From Bacteroidia bacterium (lineage in GTDB: Bacteria; Bacteroidota; Bacteroidia; UKL13-3): DNA of 64,000 bases. Shown here one piece after another: positions 8,637-17,747 of this stretch; position 1 is the first letter of the stretch; every line of letters begins with the position of its first letter. The notes under the pieces are model-generated. The model saw nothing but the letters and a program-made list of their open reading frames with translations. It was not told where the DNA came from and made no database searches. The DNA is taken from positions 62,001-126,000 of the forward strand of contig JAIOYZ010000009.1 of the NCBI GenBank assembly GCA_021740845.1, in the 5' to 3' direction. The translations under genes and the position numbers were made by a program.

Positions 8637-10553
8637 CTAAAAAAACCTCACCCCAACTTTCACCCCAATCCAGCCACGTGAGGTGAAGTTTCCAAAATTA
8701 TTGGTATAGAAATAGGAAGGAGGGTAAGCCCTAAAATGACTTTTAAAATTATCTCCTGTTTTATCAAACAAAGAGAAATTAGCGGTAGGACCTAAAACAA
8801 TCTCAAATCTATTTCCTATTTGATAAACCACATGAACATCAAATTTTCCCAATAAATCTAAACTAGGTGTGCTGAGTGTATTTGGAATCAAATGCCTAAC
8901 TGTTAAGTCCATTCCAAATTTCCAATTATCACTCCAATCAGATTGTGTACCCACACCATAACCGTATGTCCAAACGGGATGATTGCCCCCAAATTGAGTT
9001 CCTAGAATAAAGATATTATGAAACATTTCTACACCAGTTCTGAAGGATACTGTAGTTAATAGTTTTTCGTCGGTGGCGAGTTCAAATTTATGGTAACCCT
9101 TGTTTACATAACTCATAAAGCCAACTGGAATGCCAATGCAAGTATCAGAGAAATTTAATAAACCAACCTGACTACCTTCCACTTTTTGAGCAAGGTTTAC
9201 AATTCCAGCTACTTGAGTTCCTTTAATGCATGGAGCTACATTTGCAATTCCGGCCACCTGAACACCACCAACATGTTTTTGAGTAAAATTACCTATGCCT
9301 GCAAATTGAAACCCTTGAAGGCTATCTAAAATGGAATTGGCAATACCTGCAACTTGAACACCTCGTGTAGTTTTTAAATTCATATTTACCAAGCCGCCAA
9401 CCTGCACTCCTTGAGTTTCTTTTTCGTTGTAATTAGCCAAACCACCTACTTGTACACCACTTACATTTCCCGAAACCCAATTGCCCAAGCCACCAACTTG
9501 CACATGACTAAAATCTCCATCAACCACATTGAATAATCCACCAACTTGCACGCCATGTGTTTCGGCACCATTGAAGTTTAATAAACCCGCTACTTGTGTT
9601 CCTTCCGTTTTTCCTTCAACTAAATTTGCTAGTCCAGCCACTTGAACATACTTAACATCTCCCGCAACTAGATTTGCTAAACCGCCAATTTCAAAAGCTT
9701 CCACGCCTTTGGAGTAGCCAGCCAAAATATTGAAACTGTATTTGTTTACAGTATTAAAACCTAAGCTTCCGTTGGTACTTAAAAATGGAATAAAAGAAAC
9801 AGAATATTCACTATGCAAAGTATCGTTGATATTCTTAAAGTTGAGATTTTTATCCTTTACACTCTTCCAATAATCAACTAAAAAATCAAATGGTTTACCT
9901 AAAACAATGGATGTATCATTATTTTCATTTGGTTCAGACAGAACCTCTTTTACTTTATTTTTTGGTGCAGGCTTTGGAACCACATGGAGGTATATACTAA
10001 TGGATTGATCGCCTGGGTTCAAAACTAAAAAATTGGTATCTAAATAGTTTTCCTTAGCAAAAGAAATTGGGTACGGGTTGAACCGATCCTTGTTTTCTAA
10101 TGAAAAAGAACCGTTACTTTCAGAAAAAGAAACTTCCTTACTGTATTTGTTGTAAACACTCACACCTTTTAATGGCAATAGCGTATGGGCATCGTAAACA
10201 TAACCTTTTAGCGATGGATAAATTCTAAAAGTAATATCTTCCTCCACTTCGTTGGCCACAGGTTTTGGGATTAAAATTATATAGCGTTCTGCTTGTTTGT
10301 AACTAGCATTTACTTGTGGCAACAACAGGTTCAAAACCTGCTTTAAAGGCATTTGGCTGCATTGAATGCTAACCTTTTGTTTATCGTTAAAACCCGAATA
10401 GGAAAACAAAACACCAGTTTGTTTAGCAATGGCATCTAAAATAAGTTGAATGCGAACTTCTTGGTAATTTAGAGTAACGGGTTTGGCTAAATAGTTTTGT
10501 GCGTTGGCATTCACAGTAAACAAAAAGGCTAGGGCAATTAGTAGTATTCTCAT
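8637..10553 (-). CDS. Exported STN-domain protein with LA_2272-type surface repeats
   Basis: The ATG at 10553 gives a clean signal peptide (MRILLIALAFLFTVNANAQ). Next comes an STN (secretin/TonB short N-terminal) domain at about residues 27-92 (ILDAIAKQTGVLFSY). This domain normally contacts FecR-type anti-sigma factors. It is followed by a CarboxypepD_reg-like segment (LKGYVYDAHTLLPLKGVSV). Residues about 285-480 carry ten or more repeats of 18-20 residues with core VQVGGLxN or VQVAGLAN, which I recognise as LA_2272 surface repeats. A Tyr/Phe-rich barrel-like end finishes GVRFF. The ATGA overlap with the FecR gene (10550-10553) shows translational coupling. No TonB plug or barrel consensus is visible, so this is not a standard FecA-like receptor. 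Confidence 0.8.
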   Translation of the reverse strand: MRILLIALAFLFTVNANAQNYLAKPVTLNYQEVRIQLILDAIAKQTGVLFSYSGFNDKQKVSIQCSQMPLKQVLNLLLPQVNASYKQAERYIILIPKPVANEVEEDITFRIYPSLKGYVYDAHTLLPLKGVSVYNKYSKEVSFSESNGSFSLENKDRFNPYPISFAKENYLDTNFLVLNPGDQSISIYLHVVPKPAPKNKVKEVLSEPNENNDTSIVLGKPFDFLVDYWKSVKDKNLNFKNINDTLHSEYSVSFIPFLSTNGSLGFNTVNKYSFNILAGYSKGVEAFEIGGLANLVAGDVKYVQVAGLANLVEGKTEGTQVAGLLNFNGAETHGVQVGGLFNVVDGDFSHVQVGGLGNWVSGNVSGVQVGGLANYNEKETQGVQVGGLVNMNLKTTRGVQVAGIANSILDSLQGFQFAGIGNFTQKHVGGVQVAGIANVAPCIKGTQVAGIVNLAQKVEGSQVGLLNFSDTCIGIPVGFMSYVNKGYHKFELATDEKLLTTVSFRTGVEMFHNIFILGTQFGGNHPVWTYGYGVGTQSDWSDNWKFGMDLTVRHLIPNTLSTPSLDLLGKFDVHVVYQIGNRFEIVLGPTANFSLFDKTGDNFKSHFRAYPPSYFYTNNFGNFTSRGWIGVKVGVRFF

Positions 10554-11500
10554 TTGCAAGGTTCACCTTTTAGTAAATACCCATCACGGGTGGTTTCGTA
10601 ACTTAAATTCATGGTTTCGGTAATCACAAGCAATACAGTTTCGAGCTCTTCTTTTTCAAATCTAGCTGTAAGTCGGCAATTGCCTAATAGCTGATTTTGC
10701 AAGGTTATATGGGTTCTATACGCTCGGTTCAACATAAAAATTACTTCAGATAAGCTTTGATCTGTAAACGTAAAAGATTGGTGCAAGGTATCAATCAACT
10801 GCGTGCCTACAAAGATTCTGCTTTTTTGAATATACTTTATTTCCTCGCCTGCTTTTAAGTGTTTTTCTGAACCAAGACTATCAAACAAAAATACCTGCCC
10901 TTCATCTACCTTCACCAAAATTGTATCTCCACCAGCTAGCGATTTCACCAAAAATTTTGTGCCAATATCGCGAACAAATAAGTTGCCTGTGTGAATGGTA
11001 AGAGGCAATGAATCGTGGTCTTGTACATTAAAATACGCAGAGCCTGTTAAGGTGAGCAAACGATTGGTTTTTCCATAGCCAGCATCAGCAAGCAATTTAC
11101 TATTGCCTTCTAATTTTACCTCGCTTTTAGTAGATAGGGCAAAGGCTTGAGCGGTATCTCCAGAAATAAATGCAAGTGGTTTTTCATCAATTTCGTTTGC
11201 TCTCCAAACAAACAACCAAGATAAGGTTGCAAGTAAAATAATTGAAGCAGCTGCACTCAGCCAAACGCGAGAAATGGATATTTTTTTAGCTTGTTTCAAT
11301 TGAGGTTTTACCCTTTGCCAAGCAGCCAAGGCATTTGGTTCAGACCGAGACAAGCCACCAAAAATTTGAGAAGCTTGTTCTAAATAAACTTTGTTTTGTG
11401 GGTCTTTGAGCAACCATTCTTCTACCTGCATGGCTTCCTCCGGAAGAGCATTCCCCAGCAAATATTTGCTAATTAATATGTCAATTTCTTCGCTTGTCAA
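10550..11500 (-). CDS. FecR-family anti-sigma factor
   Basis: A single-pass inner-membrane regulator of 316 residues. The cytoplasmic N-terminus (about residues 1-80, KYLLGNALPEEAMQVEEWL) would hold the ECF sigma factor. One membrane helix follows at about 82-100 (LSAAASIILLATLSWLFVW). The periplasmic part contains the FecR domain and a C-terminal DUF4974-like segment (LSEVIFMLNRAYRTHI). The start is a TTG, 3 bp after the sigma factor stop. The order sigma, FecR, STN protein on one strand is the classic transenvelope signalling layout. Confidence 0.88.
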   Translation of the reverse strand: MTSEEIDILISKYLLGNALPEEAMQVEEWLLKDPQNKVYLEQASQIFGGLSRSEPNALAAWQRVKPQLKQAKKISISRVWLSAAASIILLATLSWLFVWRANEIDEKPLAFISGDTAQAFALSTKSEVKLEGNSKLLADAGYGKTNRLLTLTGSAYFNVQDHDSLPLTIHTGNLFVRDIGTKFLVKSLAGGDTILVKVDEGQVFLFDSLGSEKHLKAGEEIKYIQKSRIFVGTQLIDTLHQSFTFTDQSLSEVIFMLNRAYRTHITLQNQLLGNCRLTARFEKEELETVLLVITETMNLSYETTRDGYLLKGEPCK

Positions 11501-11503
11501 AGT

Positions 11504-12058
11504 TTAGTTTATTAAAAGTAAAAATAGGGTAGGTAAATAATCTTTTAAATGAGAGCGCATCAGTTTAAGTGCTTTTCCCATTTGGTTTTCCACTGTTTTT
11601 ATAGATAGGTTCAATTCATTTGCAATCTCTTGGTATTTCATTTCTTGGAACCTACTTAGCTCAAAAATCCGTCTACATTGTTCTGGCAAAGTTTCCAAGC
11701 CCTTTTTTATTTCTTCGCCAATTTCTTTTAGGTGCCAAGCCTCTTCGTGCGTATTGAAATGCGGTTTAGCAAGTTGGGTATTGGCATAGCGCAGTCTAAC
11801 TTGTTCTTGTTTAATCTTGTTTAAACAGCCATTATGAACAGCGGTGTACAAAAGAGATTTAACAGAAGTATGCGCCTGCTGCCATTGGTTTTTCTCCCAA
11901 AAGTTTACAAATATTTGTTGCACCATGTCTTCAGCTTCGTCTCCATTTTTTAAAAAAGTAAAGGCATAGCGCGTTAAGCCACTATAATGTTCTTGAAATA
12001 AGGATTCAAATCTCTCCAATTCCGTTGCGGTTGCCTTTATTTTTGGGTTATTAATCAA
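11504..12058 (-). CDS. ECF sigma factor (sigma-70 family, FecI-like)
   Basis: A 184-residue protein with only regions 2 and 4. Region 2 is at about residues 18-85 (LFQEHYSGLTRYAFTFL, DMVQQIFVNFWE). Region 4 is at about 120-175 (LPEQCRRIFELSRFQEMKYQEIA, then the helix-turn-helix SIKTVENQMGKAL). The start is TTG at 12058. It is first in the sigma-FecR-STN operon and should direct transcription of the operon in response to an outer-membrane signal. The 130 bp upstream contains no obvious copy of a second regulator. Confidence 0.9.
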   Translation of the reverse strand: MINNPKIKATATELERFESLFQEHYSGLTRYAFTFLKNGDEAEDMVQQIFVNFWEKNQWQQAHTSVKSLLYTAVHNGCLNKIKQEQVRLRYANTQLAKPHFNTHEEAWHLKEIGEEIKKGLETLPEQCRRIFELSRFQEMKYQEIANELNLSIKTVENQMGKALKLMRSHLKDYLPTLFLLLIN

Positions 12059-12189
12059 GCTAGTTGGGTTGCCATTTCGGCCACTAAATTAGCATCTTTT
12101 CTTAAATGACAACTGAAACAAACCTTACCCCTATAGAAAGGAATAATATTTTTTTGAAATGAAAGAAATTGAGGTTAGTTTAAAGAACC

Positions 12190-13074
12190 CTAGTATTTAT
12201 AGCCAAAGGATTTAGTGGTTTGGAAAACAGACTTATTGAAGCTAGTATCCATTTGTGATTGCAGATAAACTAGTGTATCGGCAAAATTTGAAAAAGTTTT
12301 GGAGGAATGGATTAATTCATTCTGAAAAATCAGTTTATTATCCCTAAAAAGGCTACTTCGAGAATAGCAATGTATAGAGGAAATATCAGCAAAGTAAGTT
12401 TGATATTTTGGAAAGGTGGTATAGGGATTAAGTAGCGTAGTATCGTATTGGTAAATGGTTATATCTGTTCCAGAAACATGTCTAATTATGTCGCCTTGCG
12501 AATTGTATTGTAAACTATCAACCCGAGTAATAGAATGTGATGGTTCATCATAATAAATTCCAATAAGAGCTAGATTTTGATAAATAGGAATATAGGTCTG
12601 AGTTAGCTCCAAAACCATATTAGCATTTGGCTTATAATAATTAATTTTAGAGAGTCTTTCTTCTTCGTATTCAAAAGTGTTCATCCAATTTACACCACCC
12701 CGGCTCCATGTATCCGACCATAATTCTGAAATACTTAGCAGCTTATTTTTGCAGGTATCATAAATAATATCCTCGCGAGTGAAATATTTAGGGTAGGAGT
12801 GGTTGCTTCCACGGTAAATATTTTCACTCCAGTTGTAGTATTGCTTATAAGGACCATCATTGGTCTTTTTAATGGTATCGTAAAATAAATAGTTAACAGA
12901 ATAGAGTTTTGGTCCCAGGTTAACAATTCCATTTACTTTATCACAAACAATAATTGAATTTTTGGTTTGACTTTGGGGAAATGTATATGTTTTCTTGCAG
13001 GCGGAAAAACTTACCATGAAAAGTATACAATACAAAATTATTAAATGGGGTTGTTTTAGCTTACTAAGTTTCAT
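12190..13074 (-). CDS. Hypothetical lipoprotein
   Basis: A secreted, lipid-anchored protein of 294 residues starting at the ATG at 13074; an earlier in-frame ATG at 13098 would add eight residues before the signal. The lipobox is VSFSAC, Cys about residue 25. The mature part is Tyr-rich, with YNSQGDIIRHVSG and IYQYDTT segments resembling the Y-x-x-x-G pattern of wall-associated or RHS-like strand repeats, but no complete domain is recognisable. The terminal segment is KSFGYKY. The gene stands alone, 131 bp downstream (in transcription terms) of nothing but the sigma promoter region. The function is unknown. Confidence 0.65.
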   Translation of the reverse strand: MKLSKLKQPHLIILYCILFMVSFSACKKTYTFPQSQTKNSIIVCDKVNGIVNLGPKLYSVNYLFYDTIKKTNDGPYKQYYNWSENIYRGSNHSYPKYFTREDIIYDTCKNKLLSISELWSDTWSRGGVNWMNTFEYEEERLSKINYYKPNANMVLELTQTYIPIYQNLALIGIYYDEPSHSITRVDSLQYNSQGDIIRHVSGTDITIYQYDTTLLNPYTTFPKYQTYFADISSIHCYSRSSLFRDNKLIFQNELIHSSKTFSNFADTLVYLQSQMDTSFNKSVFQTTKSFGYKY

Positions 13075-13098
13075 TGAATAAAGGTAATCAAATTTCAT

Positions 13099-13574
13099 TA
13101 AGTTTCGGTTTGAACCAAAAATAAATGCAATTAAAAACCGATGGCGAAAATTGCTTTAGGTTGGCTCGGTTCAGACCGAAAATAAAATTGACTTTTTGAA
13201 AGTAAGGTGCAATAAATCTGCAAAAGTTTAACACACGTATTCTCCTCTATTTGCAAAACAAAAACTTGGGGTTTCTAATAAAGCTAAAGCGGAGGGGAAC
13301 ACGGTGTTAAACAATAAAAATTCAAGTACCTTCTTGGAAAAACTTTTGCCCGAAATTCCGATTGGTAAATGTGAAACAAAACTGAACAATTGCCCTTTGT
13401 TTTTTCTACCTATAATTAGGTATTTTTAGGTATAGTATAAATTGGTCTTATGCCTATTTAAAAGAAACGAGAGGCGAGAAACGAGATGCGAGATGCGAGA
13501 GAAGAGACAAGAATTGCGATGCGAGATTTTTTTTGATATTGTTGGGTGAAGATATTACGAAGGTGAAAGGTATT
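13099..13574. repeat. Intergenic region with GA-rich degenerate repeat and two dispersed motifs
   Basis: This is a 476-bp gap. It has GGTTTGAACC at 13107-13116 and the variant GGTTCAGACC at 13168-13177. At about 13465-13530 there is a purine-rich run of decayed direct repeats built on GCGAGA and GAGATGCGAGA. No open reading frame with a plausible start is visible, and I see nothing else in it. Confidence 0.5.
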
Positions 13575-14573
13575 TTAATTTGGTTCCACAAGTGGTGTTT
13601 CTGAGTAAAATGTTTGTGGTTCTATTGCTTGTCCTTCTAAAAGTTGAAATAAAATTTGTGTGGCCAAACTTCCTAAATCATAACCAGAGGTTTTTATATA
13701 AGGAATTTCTAAATTGAATAAGTTTGGTAAAAAGCCATCGCTCATGGCTATTAATTTTAGGTCTTTTGGTAATTTTATATTTAGTTCAAGGATAGCTTTT
13801 ACAACACCTTCCAAAATTTCATCACTCATTAAAAATAAACAATCGGGTTTGTTTTTACCAAGCCATATTTTTTCAAATATCTGTTTAGCTTCAATGCTAT
13901 TGTGTGCATAATGAATCATACCCGAAGTGGGTTTTATATGATGTTCAACCAAGGCTCTATAAAAGCCACTTAACCTATCTTGTGTGATAGATAAGCGTTC
14001 ATCGCCTAAAATGCCTGCAAAGTTTTTGCTTTTGGTGTTTTTACTTATTAAATATTTTACGGCATCAAAGGCTGCCTTTTCCCCAGGTATAGTAATTTTA
14101 TAGGCATTGGCCTCATGTAAAACCTTATCAAAAAAAACAATACGTGTTCCATTATTTAGTAATTCCTGAAAATGTTCTATGCTAGAACTTTCTCTAGTTA
14201 ATGAAACCAAAATTCCTTCTACACCCATGTGAGCGCATATCTCAGCATTTTGAATTTCTCTTTCTAAACTATCATTTGAATGCAGAATAAGCAAATTATA
14301 GCCTTTTAAATGCGTGGCTTCTTCAATAGCCTTAATAACATTTGGGAAAAAGTAACTGCCTATTTCTGGGATTATAAGTCCAATAATTCCACTTTTCCCC
14401 TTCCTTAAATTGATAGCTGCAAAATTGGGTTTATAGCCAAGCTTTTCTGCCAACTGGTTTACAGATTCCTTAACACGCTCACTTACATCTGGGTGATTGT
14501 GCAATGCCCTCGAAACCGTTGATGGATTTACATTCAGGTATTTTGCAAGATCCTTTATGGTTATTCTACTCAT
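13575..14573 (-). CDS. LacI-family transcriptional regulator
   Basis: A 332-residue repressor. The N-terminal helix-turn-helix and hinge are canonical (ITIKDLAKYLNVNPSTVSRALHNHPDVS, residues 3-30), followed by a periplasmic-binding-protein-like effector domain from about residue 60 (GIIGLIIPEIGSYFFPNVIKAIEE, GVEGILVSLT, GILGDERLSITQDRLSGF). The gene diverges from the TonB receptor/symporter/hydrolase/kinase set across a 426-bp spacer that carries a LacI-type dyad (14911-14922). It is therefore the probable regulator of that locus, with a sugar or sugar phosphate as effector. Confidence 0.92.
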   Translation of the reverse strand: MSRITIKDLAKYLNVNPSTVSRALHNHPDVSERVKESVNQLAEKLGYKPNFAAINLRKGKSGIIGLIIPEIGSYFFPNVIKAIEEATHLKGYNLLILHSNDSLEREIQNAEICAHMGVEGILVSLTRESSSIEHFQELLNNGTRIVFFDKVLHEANAYKITIPGEKAAFDAVKYLISKNTKSKNFAGILGDERLSITQDRLSGFYRALVEHHIKPTSGMIHYAHNSIEAKQIFEKIWLGKNKPDCLFLMSDEILEGVVKAILELNIKLPKDLKLIAMSDGFLPNLFNLEIPYIKTSGYDLGSLATQILFQLLEGQAIEPQTFYSETPLVEPN

Positions 14574-14910
14574 GATTTTTCAAACACAAGTTACTTGTAT
14601 AATTTCCTTAAATCCAAATTGTAGCAATTCTCAGTTAGTAGGGTATTGTTTATTTTTAAGTCAAATTTTATGGCCTTTCTTATTGTTGTAAAACATTCAA
14701 TTTTTGGTTCAAACAGGCTATTTTAAAAGATTTTTATATAAAATGTAATCTCTGTTTTATGCAAAAAATGTGGCCCAAAAAACGCTTGCAGTTGGGTTCG
14801 GTTTGAACCAAATAATTTACAGAAATTTTTAACTCAGTTTTTTTTAAACGATTGATTTTATGGCTAAAAACAGTCCAAAGAACATGTCGATTTTATAGAA
14901 TTTATCAACA

Positions 14911-14934
14911 GCAAACGTTTGCGCAATGGTTTGC
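14911..14934. promoter_or_regulatory. Probable LacI-family operator pair
   Basis: GCAAACGTTTGC at 14911-14922 is a perfect 12-bp palindrome with central CG, the form typical of LacI/GalR operators. A second, imperfect half-matching dyad, GCAATGGTTTGC, follows at once at 14923-14934. The pair lies 66-89 bp upstream of the receptor start at 15000 and 338 bp from the LacI-family gene start. A motif copy GGTTTGAACC lies at 14800-14809 in the same spacer. Confidence 0.7.
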
Positions 14935-14999
14935 AGAATTTTTGCAAATACAAGTAATACCCACTCCCAATAAATTCGATTTTACAAATCAACTAAACT

Positions 15000-17633
15000 A
15001 TGAGAAAAAATTACATGAAACTTTTATTGGTAGCGGTGCTCTCTATTGGATCATTAGTATCCATGGCGCAAACAAGAACTATTACCGGAGAAGTTAAAGA
15101 CGAATCAGGTGCTCCTTTAATTGGTGCAGTAGTAATGATTCAAGGAACACAAATTGGAAATTTATGCGATGAAAAGGGAAACTACAGTTTAAGTTTCGAC
15201 AATGAAGGATTAGAAAGTATAGTACTTATAGCCTCAATGGTGGGTTATGAAAAAAGTAAAGTTACCTTAACTGGTTCTGGCAATTTGGTTCAAAACTTTA
15301 CCTTAAAAGAAGACCAAATGGGATTAAAAGAATTGGTGGTAACTGGTGTTACTAATCCAAAATCTAAATTAGAATCCAGTGTTTCTATTTCTACCTTGCG
15401 GGCCGAAAACATTGCTCAATCTGCACCAAGAACTACTGCCGAAATTTTTAGAGCCATCCCAGGAATTCGTTCAGAGGCTTCTGCTGGCGATGGAAATACA
15501 AATATCACAGTGCGTGGAGTTCCAATTTCTTCTGGTGGTTCCAAGTACCTTCAGTTGCAAGAAGATGGTTTGCCTGTTTTGCAATTTGGAGACATCGCTT
15601 TTGCTACTTCTGATATTTTCTTGAGGGCAGATCAAACCGTTTCTAGAATTGAGGCTATTCGCGGAGGTTCAGCTTCCACTATGGCAAGTAACTCTCCTGC
15701 AGGCATCATAAATTTTATAAGCAAAACTGGTGAAATAGCTGGTGGTAGTGTTTCAAATACCATGGGTTTAGATTATCAATCTTTTAGAACAGATTTTGAT
15801 TATGGTAGCCCAATTAATAAAGATTTAAGCTTTCATATAGGTGGATTTTACCGCACAGGTGAAGGTGTAAGAACTGCTGGTTACAATGCTAATAACGGTG
15901 GTCAGGTGAAGGCTAGTTTAACTCGTAAATTTAAAACTGGTTACGCTCGCGTTTATGTTAAGTTTTTAAATGATAGAGCAGCGGCTTATATGCCAATGCC
16001 AATTGAAGTATCTGGCACCAATAGCAACCCTGTTTATAAATCTATGGCAAATTTTAATGCTTTATCTGGTACTCTTCATTCTCCTTATCTTCAACAAAAT
16101 GTAGGTTTTGGAAACAATGGGGAATTAAGAAGAGCAGATGTTTCGGATGGCATGCACCCTTTATCTAAAGCCATTGGAGCAGAATTTAATTTTGATTTAG
16201 GTAACGGTTGGTCGTTTTCAAATAAGGGAAGATTTTCTGCCAATAGTGGTCGTTTCATAGCTCCTTTTCCAGCATCGGTTGGTTCAACCAGTGCCATGGT
16301 AGATGCTATGAGCTCAGCTATGGGTTGGACCTTAACCAATCCAACTCTTACTTATGCCGATAATGGTGATGCGTTTACTGGTAACAATGCCATGTTGGTT
16401 CATATTTTTGATACCGAGTTGCGTAACTTTAATTTGTTTGCCAACGATTTTAAACTAAAGAAACAATTAAATGAAAAAGTAATTCTTAATGCAGGTGTTT
16501 ACAAATCTTACCAAACCGTTTCAATGGCATGGCTTTGGAATTCTTATTTAATGGATGTAAACGGAAATGGTGGTAGATTAATAAATGTAGATACTGGTGC
16601 CACTCGCTTAACTCAAAACGGTCAGTTTGCTTATGGAGTGCCTGTTTGGGGAAATTGCTGTACTAGAAGTTACGATACCAAATACGATATTACCGCACCT
16701 TATGTAGGTGCCAGCTTTGAAGTAAGTGATTTGTCGGTTGATGCTAGCATTCGCTACGATTTAGGTCATGTTACAGGCTCTTTTGCGGGTAGCTCCCAAT
16801 CTACTGTTGACATGAACAACGATGGAACCATTTCTGCTAATGAAATAAGTGTTTCTTCTATTGATTATGCCAAACCTTCCGCTGTAAATTACAAATACAA
16901 TTACTTGTCTTATTCGGTTGGTGCAAACTATAAGGTCAACGAAAAGAGTGCAGTATTTGGTCGTTATAGTACAGGTGCTTCTGCCAAAGCAGATCGAATA
17001 TTGTTTAGCTCTTCAATCCTTGCTGGTGGCGATGCACGTGCTACTTACGATGAAATTGCTCAAGGTGAATTTGGGTATAAATTGCAACATAAAAAAGGAG
17101 GTTTGTTTGTAACAGGTTTCTATGCAAACGTAAACGAACAAGGTGGTTACGAAGCTACCACACAAAAAGTAATTGAAAACGATTATAAGTCGATGGGTTT
17201 AGAATTGGAAGGCACTTATGGAATTTCTAGAAACCTAGATTTAAGAGCTAGCTTAACTTATACCAAAGCAGAAATTACCTCTGGTGCCAACAAGGGAAAT
17301 GCTCCTAGAAGACAAGCACCGATTATTTATAATTTCTTTGCCAACTATAAATTAGGAAAACATGCCGTGGGCTTAAACTTCTTTGGTACGTCTAAGTCAT
17401 TTGCACAAGACGATAATAAATTGGTGATGCCTGCTTATATGGTTACAAATGCTTATGTGAATTTTGGAATTGCCAAGAATTTAAATCTATCTGTTAACGC
17501 AAATAATATATTAAACACTTTGGGTATTACCGAATCTGAGGAAGGTTCAATTTTAGAAAATCAAACCAATATTATTAGAGCAAGATCTATTATGGGTCGT
17601 TCTATTTCTGCTACACTTCGCTTAACTTTCTAA
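15000..17633 (+). CDS. TonB-dependent receptor of a LacI-controlled sugar locus
   Basis: An 877-residue outer-membrane transporter. It has a signal peptide (MKLLLVAVLSIGSLVSMAQ), a CarboxypepD_reg domain (ITGEVKDESGAPLIGAVVMIQGT, about residues 27-110), a plug with the receptor signature (NITVRGVPISSGG, IEAIRGGSASTMASNSPAGIINF) and a barrel ending ISATLRLTF. No SusD gene is adjacent. The neighbours downstream are a symporter, a glycosidase and a sugar kinase, so the likely substrate is a small carbohydrate such as sucrose. Regulation by the divergent LacI-family protein is inferred from the operator upstream. A strong hairpin follows at 17679-17720. Confidence 0.9.
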   Translation: MRKNYMKLLLVAVLSIGSLVSMAQTRTITGEVKDESGAPLIGAVVMIQGTQIGNLCDEKGNYSLSFDNEGLESIVLIASMVGYEKSKVTLTGSGNLVQNFTLKEDQMGLKELVVTGVTNPKSKLESSVSISTLRAENIAQSAPRTTAEIFRAIPGIRSEASAGDGNTNITVRGVPISSGGSKYLQLQEDGLPVLQFGDIAFATSDIFLRADQTVSRIEAIRGGSASTMASNSPAGIINFISKTGEIAGGSVSNTMGLDYQSFRTDFDYGSPINKDLSFHIGGFYRTGEGVRTAGYNANNGGQVKASLTRKFKTGYARVYVKFLNDRAAAYMPMPIEVSGTNSNPVYKSMANFNALSGTLHSPYLQQNVGFGNNGELRRADVSDGMHPLSKAIGAEFNFDLGNGWSFSNKGRFSANSGRFIAPFPASVGSTSAMVDAMSSAMGWTLTNPTLTYADNGDAFTGNNAMLVHIFDTELRNFNLFANDFKLKKQLNEKVILNAGVYKSYQTVSMAWLWNSYLMDVNGNGGRLINVDTGATRLTQNGQFAYGVPVWGNCCTRSYDTKYDITAPYVGASFEVSDLSVDASIRYDLGHVTGSFAGSSQSTVDMNNDGTISANEISVSSIDYAKPSAVNYKYNYLSYSVGANYKVNEKSAVFGRYSTGASAKADRILFSSSILAGGDARATYDEIAQGEFGYKLQHKKGGLFVTGFYANVNEQGGYEATTQKVIENDYKSMGLELEGTYGISRNLDLRASLTYTKAEITSGANKGNAPRRQAPIIYNFFANYKLGKHAVGLNFFGTSKSFAQDDNKLVMPAYMVTNAYVNFGIAKNLNLSVNANNILNTLGITESEEGSILENQTNIIRARSIMGRSISATLRLTF

Positions 17634-17678
17634 TCAGCAAATTCGAAGGAATAAAATAAGAAACTGTTTTTTTCAACT

Positions 17679-17720
17679 AAAACTTTTGGGGGTCAATTTT
17701 TTTTTGACCCCCTTAGTTTT
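17679..17720 (+). terminator. Hairpin terminator or attenuator after the receptor gene
   Basis: The arms GGGGGTCAA (17688-17696) and TTGACCCCC (17704-17712) are perfect, and outer arms AAAACT (17679-17684) and AGTTTT (17715-17720) extend them. The loop is T-rich. It lies between the receptor and the symporter, so it may lower expression of the downstream genes relative to the receptor rather than end the transcript. Confidence 0.65.
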
Positions 17721-17747
17721 GGATTTCAATTTATTTAATTTACACCT

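Noticed and set aside
14852-15097. Short ORF spanning the LacI-type operator and the receptor start
   Set aside because: It overlaps the receptor gene in another frame, covers the operator and shows no protein-like features.
17679-17720. Riboswitch ahead of the symporter
   Set aside because: A simple stem with T-rich loop and no further conserved structure; terminator or attenuator is sufficient.
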